64,000 bases of DNA, from assembly GCF_009604385.1 (NCBI RefSeq), contig NZ_WEGJ01000013.1:97566-161565 (forward strand), in the 5' to 3' direction. Position numbers and translations under genes: made by a program. The stretch's first letter is position 1, and each line of letters begins with the position of its first letter. This document shows positions 35,278-42,670 of this stretch, in pieces. This stretch comes from Streptomyces smaragdinus (GTDB taxonomy: Bacteria > Actinomycetota > Actinomycetes > Streptomycetales > Streptomycetaceae). A model generated the notes under the pieces. The model worked only from the letters and a program-made list of their open reading frames with translations, ran no database searches and was not told where the DNA came from.

Positions 35278-35304
35278 GACCGGCATACGGGAGAATGTGT
35301 GACA
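35278..35304 (-). promoter_or_regulatory. ECF41-type promoter before the HSL-type hydrolase gene
   Basis: On the minus strand TGTCACA (35304-35298), 15 bp, CGGTC (35282-35278), then AACT. It lies just downstream of the qcrB terminator, leaving a clean intergenic promoter. Confidence 0.8.
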
Positions 35305-35310
35305 ACACAT

Positions 35311-35348
35311 GACGAAGGGGGCACACGCTGTCGTGTGCCCCCTTCGTC
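35311..35348 (-). terminator. Strong hairpin terminator of the whiB-like/qcrB unit
   Basis: Perfect 16-bp stem (GACGAAGGGGGCACAC), extendable by one G-C pair, with a 4-6-nt loop. It starts 12 bp after the qcrB stop. Confidence 0.9.
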
Positions 35349-35360
35349 TCCCCTCGTCCG

Positions 35361-36959
35361 TCAGTGCCTGCCGGAACTCTCCAGGTACTGCCGCTCGGTG
35401 GGCTTGGCCACCTGGGCGTCCGTGCCGTACAGCCGCCGGCTGAGCCCCGTGCGCAGCCGCCGCAGCGGGCCGTGCCGCTCCGGCTCCGGGTCGGGCACCG
35501 GCGCGTACTGCTCGTGCGCGGTCAGGACGTGCAGCCGGTCCGGGCCGAGCGGCTCGTGGACCTCGACGAAGCCGCCGTCCGGCAGCCGCTTGATCACGCC
35601 CGTCTCCCGGCCGTGCAGCACCTCGTCCCGGTCGCGGTACTGCAGCCCCAGCGCCCAGCGCTTGGTGATCACGAACGCCAGGACCGGTACGGCGAACAGC
35701 GCGATCCGTACACCCCAGGTGATGGCGTTGACGGAGACGTGGAAGCGGGTGGCCAGGATGTCGTTGGCCCCGCCGGTCAGGGCGACCGCGTAGAAGCTCA
35801 GCCAGGCCACGCCCAGCGCGGTGCGCACCGGGCGGTTGCGCGGCCGGTCCAGGAGGTGCTGCTCGTGGTCGTCGTCGGTGAGCCACGCCTCCAGATACGG
35901 GTACAGGCCCAGCACGACGAAGAACAGCATGCCCGCGGTCAGCGGGATCAGGTTGTCCAGCGCCAGCGTGTGCCCCCAGGCCGTGACCTCCCAGCCCGGC
36001 ATGACCCGCAGCAGCCCGTCGGCCACCCCCATGTACCAGTCGGGCTGCGACCCGGCGGAGACCTGGTCCGGCCGGTACGGCCCGTACAGCCACACGGGGT
36101 TGATCTGCGTGGTCCCGGCGATCAGCAGGATCACGCCGGCCACCACGAAGAAGTACCCGGCGGACTTCACCAGGTGGACCCGCAGCGGCAGCCCCACGAC
36201 ATTGCGCCCGGTCCGTCCCGACCCGGGGAACTGGGTGTGCCGGTGGCGCAGCACCAGGAACAGGTGGGCGCCGAACAGCGCGACCATCACGGCCGGGATG
36301 ACCAGCACGTGGACCACGTTGAACCGCGCCACGATGTCGTCCCCGGGGAACTCCCCGCCGAAGAGGAACAGCGCGATGTACGTCCCCACGAACGGCACCG
36401 ACAGCAGCGTCCCGTAGACAACCGACAGCCCCGTACCGGACAGCAGGTCGTCCGGCAGGTCGTAGCCCGTCAGCCCCGCGAACATCCCGACGACCAGCAG
36501 CGAGAACCAGATCAGCCAGGTCAGCTCGCGCGGCTTGCGGAACGCGCCGGTGAAGAAGAGCCGCATCAGATGGGCGAGGAGCGCCGCCTCCATGACGAGC
36601 GCCGCCCAGTGATGGGCCTGGCGGATGAGGAGGCCGCCGCGCACCTCGAAGGAGATGTGCAGCGTGGAGTCGAACGCGGCGGAGACCCACTGGCCGCGCA
36701 GCGGGGCGTAGCTGCCGTCGTACTGGACCGGAACCATCGAGGGGTCGAAGTACAGGGACAGATACACGCCGGTCAGCAGGACGACGACGAAGCTGTAGAG
36801 GGCTATCTGCCCCAGCAGGAAGGACCAGTGCTGGGGGACGGCGCCGCGCAGTATCCGGCTCGCCGCGGTGCCGCCGGGGCCGAGACGGGCCCGGGCCCAG
36901 CCGGCGATGCGCTCTCCCGACCCCGGCCCGGGTGGCGTTGTTTTCTCCTGAACAGACAT
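35361..36959 (-). CDS. qcrB: Solitary cytochrome b subunit (QcrB-like) of a cytochrome bc complex
   Basis: 532-aa membrane protein of the actinobacterial QcrB type. It has the haem histidines H116/H117 with H130 and H217 with H232, the Qo-site motif PDWY (306-309) and the extended soluble C-terminus typical of the phylum (TGVIKRLPDGGFVEVHEPLGPDRL). The usual partners qcrC and qcrA are absent; instead it follows a WhiB-like gene by 56 bp under an ECF41-type promoter. It may replace the housekeeping QcrB in the bc1-aa3 supercomplex under particular conditions, or form a quinone-reactive complex with another partner. The ATG at 36959 (MSVQEK) is chosen over the one at 36971. Confidence 0.93.
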   Translation of the reverse strand: MSVQEKTTPPGPGSGERIAGWARARLGPGGTAASRILRGAVPQHWSFLLGQIALYSFVVVLLTGVYLSLYFDPSMVPVQYDGSYAPLRGQWVSAAFDSTLHISFEVRGGLLIRQAHHWAALVMEAALLAHLMRLFFTGAFRKPRELTWLIWFSLLVVGMFAGLTGYDLPDDLLSGTGLSVVYGTLLSVPFVGTYIALFLFGGEFPGDDIVARFNVVHVLVIPAVMVALFGAHLFLVLRHRHTQFPGSGRTGRNVVGLPLRVHLVKSAGYFFVVAGVILLIAGTTQINPVWLYGPYRPDQVSAGSQPDWYMGVADGLLRVMPGWEVTAWGHTLALDNLIPLTAGMLFFVVLGLYPYLEAWLTDDDHEQHLLDRPRNRPVRTALGVAWLSFYAVALTGGANDILATRFHVSVNAITWGVRIALFAVPVLAFVITKRWALGLQYRDRDEVLHGRETGVIKRLPDGGFVEVHEPLGPDRLHVLTAHEQYAPVPDPEPERHGPLRRLRTGLSRRLYGTDAQVAKPTERQYLESSGRH

Positions 36960-37015
36960 TCCTGTCCCCATCCAGATTCGTTCGAAGGGGTGCTACGGGG
37001 CGGGGCGGCGCGGGC

Positions 37016-37312
37016 TCACGCCGCCTCGGCCCCGGGTTCCTCACCGTGCCGGAGACGGACGGCGGGGCGGCGCATCAGCCGCCGCTCGGCCTCGGTGGTA
37101 CCGCCCCAGATGCCGCCGACCTGGACCCGCATGGCCCAGGCCAGGCACGACGCCCGGACGGGGCAGCGGCCGCAGACGGCCTTGGCCTCGTCGATCTGGA
37201 GGAGCATCGGACCGGTGTCGCCGATCGGGAAGAACAGCTCGGGGTCCTCCCGCTGACACACGGCCTCCTCGCGCCAGAACGCGAAGAAGTCCCGCTGCGC
37301 CGCAGCGTCCAT
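37016..37312 (-). CDS. WhiB-like (Wbl) iron-sulfur regulator
   Basis: 98-aa Wbl protein. Cluster cysteines C19, C47, C50 and C56 (C-x27-C-x2-C-x5-C) bind a [4Fe-4S] cluster in this family. The beta-turn motif GGIWGGTTEAERR (66-78) is followed by a basic tail (RRPAVRLRHG). Wbl proteins bind sigma region 4 and regulate promoters according to the state of their cluster, sensing O2, NO or redox. AGGAGG precedes the ATG at 37312. The promoter at 37354-37380 is of the ECF41 type, so a redox-sensitive regulator is itself part of the regulon. qcrB follows in the same unit. I cannot assign it to a named Wbl class. Confidence 0.93.
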   Translation of the reverse strand: MDAAAQRDFFAFWREEAVCQREDPELFFPIGDTGPMLLQIDEAKAVCGRCPVRASCLAWAMRVQVGGIWGGTTEAERRLMRRPAVRLRHGEEPGAEAA

Positions 37313-37353
37313 GGCACTGCACCTCCTGGTCTCGAATCCGGGGTCGTAGATGA

Positions 37354-37380
37354 GACCGTTCAAAAGGCGCGTGTGTGACA
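37354..37380 (-). promoter_or_regulatory. ECF41-type promoter before the whiB-like/qcrB unit
   Basis: On the minus strand TGTCACA (37380-37374), 15 bp, CGGTC (37358-37354), then TCAT. It ends 41 bp upstream of the ATG at 37312. Confidence 0.8.
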
Positions 37381-37400
37381 TCCGGGTCGCGGGGACCGCG

Positions 37401-38153
37401 TCAGGGGCGGGCGTTCCTGTTCCAGGGGCGGAGCTTGTCGGGGTTGACGGTGACCCAGAGCTGGGTGGCGCGGCCGTCGGCGACCGTGAGGCTGATGATC
37501 GCGGCGACCCGGCCCCGGTAGTGGACCAGCAGCGCGGTGCGCCCGTTCACGGAACGGGGGGCCATGGTGACGTCCGCCCGCGGGGGCAGCAGCGTCAGCA
37601 GGCTGCGGGCGGCCTCCCGGGGGCCGTCCGCGGGCCGGGTGCGGGCCCGGACCTTGCCCCCGCTGTCGTACAGCGCCGTGACGTTCTCCGCCAGCACCGC
37701 CTCCAGCCCCGCGGCGTCCGCCCGCTCGCAGGCGTCGCGTACGGCGTGCACCACGGTGTCGTGCTCCCCGTGCGGCACCGGCCGCGAGCGCGGGCCGCGG
37801 GGGAGGGCGCCGAAGACGTCGTTCAGCACGAACTGCGCCCGCTCCGCCGGGGACAGCGTGACCAGCGCCTCGCGCAGCACCCGGCAGGCGGAGGTGTCGG
37901 CGGCGCCGGGCGCGTCCACCGGGCCGGACGGGGCCGGACGCGGGGCCAGCGCCCGTACGGCGTCCGCCAGCCACGCACCGGGGTCCCCGACCGCCCGCCG
38001 CTCGGCGCACGTCAGCCCGAACCACCGGCGGTACGCCGCGTCCACCACGTCCCGCGATCCGGGGTCACCGGCGGTCAGGCGGTCCGCGAGCTCCTCGAGC
38101 CCCCGCCGCTCGTCGACCAGCTCCGCCAGCGACACCCCCTCACCCTCACGCAT
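37401..38153 (-). CDS. ECF41-like protein lacking the sigma region 4 helix-turn-helix
   Basis: 250-aa protein. Residues 36-70 (VVDAAYRRWFGLTCAERRAVGDPGAWLADAV) match the end of region 2 and the SPGAWLT segment of SigJ/ECF41-type factors. Residues 92-113 (LREALVTLSPAERAQFVLNDVF) match the start of region 4. The expected HTH is missing: VFGALPRGPRSR runs straight into the SnoaL-like extension (about 132-245), with DSGG (163-166) for DGGG and a perfect NPDKL (238-242) followed by RPWN. It therefore should not recognise a -35 element in the usual way. It may be a decayed sigma factor or a modulator of the true ECF41 factor. I chose the ATG at 38153, with GGGAGGG upstream, over 38195. Confidence 0.75.
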   Translation of the reverse strand: MREGEGVSLAELVDERRGLEELADRLTAGDPGSRDVVDAAYRRWFGLTCAERRAVGDPGAWLADAVRALAPRPAPSGPVDAPGAADTSACRVLREALVTLSPAERAQFVLNDVFGALPRGPRSRPVPHGEHDTVVHAVRDACERADAAGLEAVLAENVTALYDSGGKVRARTRPADGPREAARSLLTLLPPRADVTMAPRSVNGRTALLVHYRGRVAAIISLTVADGRATQLWVTVNPDKLRPWNRNARP

Positions 38154-38296
38154 CGGACCCTCCCTGTCGGCACCACGGGCGCCGTAGTCTGCCATCTGCG
38201 TGCCCCGAAAACAGCGTCGCTGACCAGGTCTTTACCGGTGGTCACAGCCGTGCGGGGTATCCGGTCAGTGGGGTGGTGCCCCCTGCCGCCGTACGG

Positions 38297-38335
38297 CGAA
38301 CGCCCCCGCGGAGACCGACTCCGCGAGGGCGTTCG
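38297..38335 (-). terminator. Hairpin terminator of the sdhCAB operon
   Basis: CGAACGCCC-C-CGCGGAG / CTCCGCG-A-GGGCGTTCG, a 16-bp stem with one C/A mismatch and a 5-nt loop, 17 bp beyond the sdhB stop. Confidence 0.82.
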
Positions 38336-38352
38336 AGAGGCTGTGCCGGGTG

Positions 38353-39141
38353 CTACTGCCCCCGCCGCCGGATCTTGTTGCCGAGCCACACCAGCGGGTC
38401 GTACTTACGGTCCGCCGCGCGCTCCTTCAGCGGGATCAGCGCGTTGTCCGTGATCTTGATGTGCTCCGGGCAGACCTCCGTGCAGCACTTGGTGATGTTG
38501 CAGTAGCCCAGCCCGTGGTCCTCCTGGGCCGACCGCTTGCGGTCCAGCCCGGACTCCTCCGCCGCGTCCAGCGGATGCATGTCGAGCTCAGCGACCCGCA
38601 TCAGGAACCGTGGCCCGGCGAAGGCCTCCTTGTTCTCCTCGTGGTCACGCACCGCGTGGCAGGTGTCCTGGCACAGGAAGCACTCGATGCACTTGCGGAA
38701 CTCCTGCGACCGGTTCACGTCCTCCTGCTGCATCCGGTACTCGCCGGGCCCGAGGTCCGGCGGCGGTACGAACGCCGGGACCTCACGGGCCTTCTGGTAG
38801 TTGAACCCGACGTCCGTCACCAGGTCCCGCACCACCGGGAACGCCCGCAACGGCGTCACCGTGATGGTCTCCTCGGGGGAGAACACCGACATCCGCGTCA
38901 TGCACATCAGCCGCGGCCGGCCGTTGACCTCCGCGCTGCACGAGCCGCATTTCCCGGCCTTGCAGTTCCAGCGCACGGCGAGGTCGGGGGCCTGGGTGGC
39001 CTGCAGCCGGTGGATGATGTCGAGGACGACCTCGCCCTCGTTCACCTCGACCCGGAAGTCCTCGAGGGCGCCGCCGCCGGTGTCACCGCGCCAGACCTTG
39101 AAGTGGGCCTTGTAGGTCTTGCTGGGGGGTGCGGTGGTCAC
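38353..39141 (-). CDS. sdhB: Succinate dehydrogenase/fumarate reductase iron-sulfur subunit
   Basis: 262-aa electron-transfer subunit linking the flavoprotein to the membrane quinone site. The [2Fe-2S] ligands are C60, C65, C68 and C80 (WNCKAGKCGSCSAEVNGRPRLMC). The C-terminal domain has CIECFLCQDTC (151-161) and CNITKCCTEVCPEH (214-227) for the [4Fe-4S] and [3Fe-4S] clusters. The start is the GTG at 39141; its GTGA overlaps the sdhA stop by 4 nt, so translation is coupled. It is the last gene of the operon. Confidence 0.95.
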   Translation of the reverse strand: MTTAPPSKTYKAHFKVWRGDTGGGALEDFRVEVNEGEVVLDIIHRLQATQAPDLAVRWNCKAGKCGSCSAEVNGRPRLMCMTRMSVFSPEETITVTPLRAFPVVRDLVTDVGFNYQKAREVPAFVPPPDLGPGEYRMQQEDVNRSQEFRKCIECFLCQDTCHAVRDHEENKEAFAGPRFLMRVAELDMHPLDAAEESGLDRKRSAQEDHGLGYCNITKCCTEVCPEHIKITDNALIPLKERAADRKYDPLVWLGNKIRRRGQ

Positions 39142-41078
39142 TGCGTCAGCTCCTCGTCGGTCAGGTACTTCACCAGCTCGTCCTTGTCGAACAGATCGAG
39201 CAGATCCGTACGGATCGGCGGCATGTCCCGCTTCTCCAGCCGGATCTGGCCGCGCTCCGGGTCCGTGGCGGACAGCCCGCCGGTCGGGTCCGTGAGCCGG
39301 CACACGAGATTGGACTTGCGCCACTCGCGGTCCATCCCCGGATAGTCGTCCCGGGTGTGGCCGCCGCGGGACTCGGTGCGCTCCCGCGCCGCGCGCGCCA
39401 CGCACTCGCTGACCAGCAGCATGTTGCGCAGGTCGATCGCCAGATGCCAGCCGGGGTTGAACTGCCGGTGCCCCTCGACCCCGGCCCGCCGGGCGCGGAC
39501 CCGGAAGCCGGCGAGCTTGCGCAGCGCCTCGCTCATCTCCGCCTCGCTGCGGATGATGCCGACGAGGTCGTTCATCGTCTGCTGGAGCTCCTGGTGGATG
39601 GTGTACGGGTTCTCCGCCGCGGCGGCCGCCTCGTCACCCTCGCCGTCGGCCGCGCTGAACGGCCGCAGGGCCTCCGCGGACGCCGAGGCGATCTGCCCGT
39701 CGTCGACCGCCGGCCGGTCCTCGCCCAGGGCGACCGAGTACTCGGCGGCGTACTTGCCGGCGCGGCGCCCGAAGACCAGCAGGTCGGACAGCGAGTTGCC
39801 GCCGAGCCGGTTGGAGCCGTGCATCCCGCCGGCCACCTCACCGGCCGCGAAGAGCCCCGGCACGCCGAGCGCCGCCGTGGTGTCGGGGTCGACGTCGACC
39901 CCGCCCATCACGTAGTGGCAGGTCGGGCCGACCTCCATGGGCTCGGTGGTGATGTCGACGCCCGCCAGCTCCTTGAACTGGTGGTGCATCGAGGGCAGCT
40001 TGCGCCGGATGACCTCGGGGCTGAGCCGGGTCGAGACGTCCAGGAAGACACCGCCGTGCGGGGAGCCCCGGCCGGCCTTGACCTCGGAGTTGATGGCGCG
40101 GGCCACCTCGTCGCGGGGGAGCAGCTCGGGCGGGCGGCGGTTGTTCAGCTGGTCCTCGTACCAGCGGTCGCCCTCCTCCTCGGACTGGGCGTACTTCTCC
40201 TTGAAGATGTCCGGGATGTAGTCGAACATGAACCGCTTGCCCTCGCTGTTGCGCAGGACACCGCCGTCGCCGCGGACGGACTCGGTGACGAGGATGCCCT
40301 TCACCGACGGCGGCCAGACCATCCCCGTGGGGTGGAACTGGACGAACTCCATGTTCAGCAGCGACCCGCCGGCCAGCAGCGCCAGCGCGTGCCCGTCGCC
40401 GGTGTACTCCCAGGAGTTGGACGTCGTCTTGAACGACTTCCCGATGCCGCCGGTAGCCAGCACCACGGCCGGCGTCTCGATGACGAAGAACCGGCCGGAC
40501 TCCCGCTCGTAGCAGAAGACCCCGGAGACCCGGTCGCCGTCCTTGAGGATGCGGGTCACCGTGCACTCCTGGAAGACCTTGATCCGCGACTCGTAGTCGC
40601 CGGTCTCCTTGAAGTCCTCCTGCTGCAGCGACACCACCTTCTGCTGGAGCGTCCGGATCAGCTCCAGCCCCGTGCGGTCACCGACGTGCGCCAGCCGCGG
40701 GTACTCGTGGCCGCCGAAGTTGCGCTGCGAGATCTTGCCGTCCTTCGTACGGTCGAAGAGCGCGCCCCACGTCTCCAGCTCCCAGACCCGGTCCGGGGCC
40801 TCCTTGGCGTGCAGCTCCGCCATCCGCCAGTGGTTCAGGAACTTCCCGCCGCGCATCGTGTCGCGGAAGTGGACCTGCCAGTTGTCGCTGTCGTTCACGT
40901 TGCCCATCGAGGCGGCGATACCGCCCTCGGCCATCACCGTGTGGGCCTTGCCGAACAGGGACTTGCAGATGATCGCGGTGCGCAGACCCTGTTCGCGGGC
41001 CTCGATGGCCGCCCGCAGACCGGCACCGCCGGCCCCGACGACCACGACGTCCCACTGCTGTCGTTCGACGTGCGTCAT
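39138..41078 (-). CDS. sdhA: Succinate dehydrogenase/fumarate reductase flavoprotein subunit
   Basis: 646-aa catalytic subunit that oxidises succinate to fumarate or does the reverse. It has the FAD fold VVVVGAGGAGLRAAIEA (11-27), covalent-FAD histidine H46 in KAHTVMAEGGI, EFVQFHPTGMVWP, TESVRGDGGVLRNSEGKRFM, TCHYVMGGV and SNRLGGNSLSDLL. The HPTG and capping-domain arrangement matches the actinobacterial Sdh1-like class, which often carries a long C-terminus ending KLVKYLTDEE-type sequence (here DELVKYLTDEELTQ). It is preceded by the membrane subunit (37-bp gap) and overlaps sdhB. Confidence 0.95.
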   Translation of the reverse strand: MTHVERQQWDVVVVGAGGAGLRAAIEAREQGLRTAIICKSLFGKAHTVMAEGGIAASMGNVNDSDNWQVHFRDTMRGGKFLNHWRMAELHAKEAPDRVWELETWGALFDRTKDGKISQRNFGGHEYPRLAHVGDRTGLELIRTLQQKVVSLQQEDFKETGDYESRIKVFQECTVTRILKDGDRVSGVFCYERESGRFFVIETPAVVLATGGIGKSFKTTSNSWEYTGDGHALALLAGGSLLNMEFVQFHPTGMVWPPSVKGILVTESVRGDGGVLRNSEGKRFMFDYIPDIFKEKYAQSEEEGDRWYEDQLNNRRPPELLPRDEVARAINSEVKAGRGSPHGGVFLDVSTRLSPEVIRRKLPSMHHQFKELAGVDITTEPMEVGPTCHYVMGGVDVDPDTTAALGVPGLFAAGEVAGGMHGSNRLGGNSLSDLLVFGRRAGKYAAEYSVALGEDRPAVDDGQIASASAEALRPFSAADGEGDEAAAAAENPYTIHQELQQTMNDLVGIIRSEAEMSEALRKLAGFRVRARRAGVEGHRQFNPGWHLAIDLRNMLLVSECVARAARERTESRGGHTRDDYPGMDREWRKSNLVCRLTDPTGGLSATDPERGQIRLEKRDMPPIRTDLLDLFDKDELVKYLTDEELTQ

Positions 41079-41115
41079 TGCTTGTCGCTTCCCTCTCTAC
41101 GGATCCCGCGCGGGA

Positions 41116-41970
41116 TCAGAACAGCACCGGATCGCTGAAGGCGCCGCTGGCCAGCAGATACACATAGAAGTCGGCCGCCGCCACGCTGATCAGCGAGGCC
41201 CACGCCAGCTGCATGTGCCGCTCGTTGAGCTTCCCCACCCAGGTCCACATGCGGTAGCGCACGGGGTGCTTGGAGAAGTGCCGCAGCTTGCCGCCGATCA
41301 GATGTCTGCAGGAGTGGCAGGAGAGGGTGTACGCCCAGATCAGCACGATGTTGACCAGGAAGACCAGCGTGCCCAGGCCCATGTGGCCGAACTCGTAGGA
41401 GTCGTCGCGGAAGGCCAGCACCGTGTCGTACGTGAGGATTCCCGCGACCGGGACGGCCGCGTAGAAGAAGTAGCGGTGCATGTTCTGCATGATCAGCGGG
41501 AAGCGGGTCTCCCCGGAGTACTTCGCGTGCGGCTCGCTCACCGCGCAGGCCGGCGGCGACGCCCAGAAGGCGCGGTAGTAGGCCTTGCGGTAGTAGTAGC
41601 AGGTGAGCCGGAAGCCCAGCGGGAAGATCAGGATCAGCAGCGCGGGGGACAGGCCCCACCAGCTGCCGAGGAGATCGAAGTTCGGCCCGTTGCGCATGTC
41701 CCGGCAGTTGTCCGCCAGACACGGCGAGTAGAACGGCGAGACGTAGGGCGCGGCGTAGTAGTCCGTGTCCGCGAAGGCCCGCCAGGTCGAGTACACGACG
41801 AAGAGGAACAGTCCGGTGAACGTGACTGCGGGCTGCAGCCACCACCGGTCGGTACGCAGGTGCTTGGCGGTGATCGCCGCGCGTCCGGGGGACGTCACGC
41901 CGCCGGTGGGCGAGGGCGGCGATGCGGGCGGATCGGGCGTTTCCGGTGTTTCGGTGGCTTGCGTGGCCAA
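41116..41970 (-). CDS. sdhC: Succinate dehydrogenase membrane subunit, actinobacterial Sdh1-like (SdhC)
   Basis: 284-aa integral membrane protein with about five helices (about 47-66, 108-126, 165-185, 198-217, 256-276) and a proline-rich cytoplasmic N-terminus. It begins the sdhCAB operon, so it should anchor SdhAB and form the quinone site; no sdhD is present. The segment CHSCRH (C218, H219, C221, H223) at a membrane boundary could hold metal; the related M. smegmatis Sdh1 is reported to contain a Rieske-type cluster in its membrane part rather than haem, and this motif is a candidate for the same feature. The start codon is TTG with GGAG 7 nt upstream. Confidence 0.88.
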   Translation of the reverse strand: MATQATETPETPDPPASPPSPTGGVTSPGRAAITAKHLRTDRWWLQPAVTFTGLFLFVVYSTWRAFADTDYYAAPYVSPFYSPCLADNCRDMRNGPNFDLLGSWWGLSPALLILIFPLGFRLTCYYYRKAYYRAFWASPPACAVSEPHAKYSGETRFPLIMQNMHRYFFYAAVPVAGILTYDTVLAFRDDSYEFGHMGLGTLVFLVNIVLIWAYTLSCHSCRHLIGGKLRHFSKHPVRYRMWTWVGKLNERHMQLAWASLISVAAADFYVYLLASGAFSDPVLF

Positions 41971-41990
41971 GGGATTCTCCGACGACGGTT

Positions 41991-42007
41991 CCGGGGCTCC
42001 GCCCCGG
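41991..42007. terminator. Hairpin between the 95-aa gene and sdhC
   Basis: CCGGGGC-TCC-GCCCCGG, perfect 7-bp stem with 3-nt loop in the 93-bp gap. It may end the upstream small gene; whether it fully separates it from sdhCAB is uncertain. No clear sdh promoter could be seen after it. Confidence 0.5.
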
Positions 42008-42063
42008 GGGTTGGGTGCGTGTGAACGGGCGGACGCGGCCGGGCGGGGCCGCGGGACGGTGGG

Positions 42064-42351
42064 TCAGGGGGCGTGTCGGCCCTGTACGCCCAGCCCCTCG
42101 TCGTCCGCGTCCGTCCACAGCGAGCGGTCGTAGGGCTGGTCGGGGACGGTGATCCACTCCCGCTCGGCCGGCTTCGCCGCGGGGGTGCACTCCCGTAACA
42201 GGGCCAGGCTCTCGCGCAGGTGCTCCGAGTCCGTACGGACCCGGCGGATCTCGAGCGTGCCGGGGCCGACGGCTGCCTCGAGCCGGCCGATGGTGCGCGC
42301 GAGGTCGTCCAGGCAGCGTTGCGCTGCCGTCAGTTCTTCGTGCAGGGACAT
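42064..42351 (-). CDS. Hypothetical 95-aa helical protein upstream of sdhCAB
   Basis: No family recognised. Residues 1-55 are heptad-like and probably a coiled coil (LHEELTAAQRCLDDLARTIGRLEAAV). The rest is polar and disordered, ending DEGLGVQGRHAP. The ATG at 42351 follows GAGAGGTGAGGG. The codon pattern is typical of the genome. It precedes sdhC on the same strand with a hairpin between. Confidence 0.6.
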   Translation of the reverse strand: MSLHEELTAAQRCLDDLARTIGRLEAAVGPGTLEIRRVRTDSEHLRESLALLRECTPAAKPAEREWITVPDQPYDRSLWTDADDEGLGVQGRHAP

Positions 42352-42368
42352 GCTTTGCCCTCACCTCT

Positions 42369-42382
42369 CCGCAACGTTGCGG
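42369..42382. promoter_or_regulatory. 14-bp perfect palindrome in the divergent intergenic region
   Basis: CCGCAACGTTGCGG lies 18 bp upstream of the ATG of the 95-aa gene. The 319-bp gap 42352-42670 also has an inverted repeat at 42431-42453 (TCTGCGGA arms, 7-nt loop) and one at 42471-42487 (CCTGAC arms). It holds no gene that I can support. The palindrome looks like an operator; its regulator is unknown. Confidence 0.4.
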
Positions 42383-42670
42383 CGCTGACCTTCGTGAGTG
42401 TTGCGCGTCACAGTCGCGCTTGGGAAGGGATCTGCGGATTTCCGCTCCGCAGAGTGAGGAGTCGTGTCGTCCTGACGGGGTGTCAGGGCGGCGGCGGGTC
42501 GTAAAACGTACGGGCATATAGGGGCACGACTGCGCCGGACGGGTTGAATCACGGCGGTGGTGCGCGTGTCGCCGGGGTGCCGGGGTCGCGCGCACGTTCA
42601 GTGGTGGGACACAGACCGATGTGATGAGCAGGAAAAGAGCCCGAACGAGGGCATCGCGGAGGTAAAGGTC

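Noticed and set aside
38196..38260. TGTGACC...GGTC upstream of the ECF41-like protein at 37401
   Set aside because: -35 differs at two positions and the spacing is shorter, so I do not count it with the regulon.
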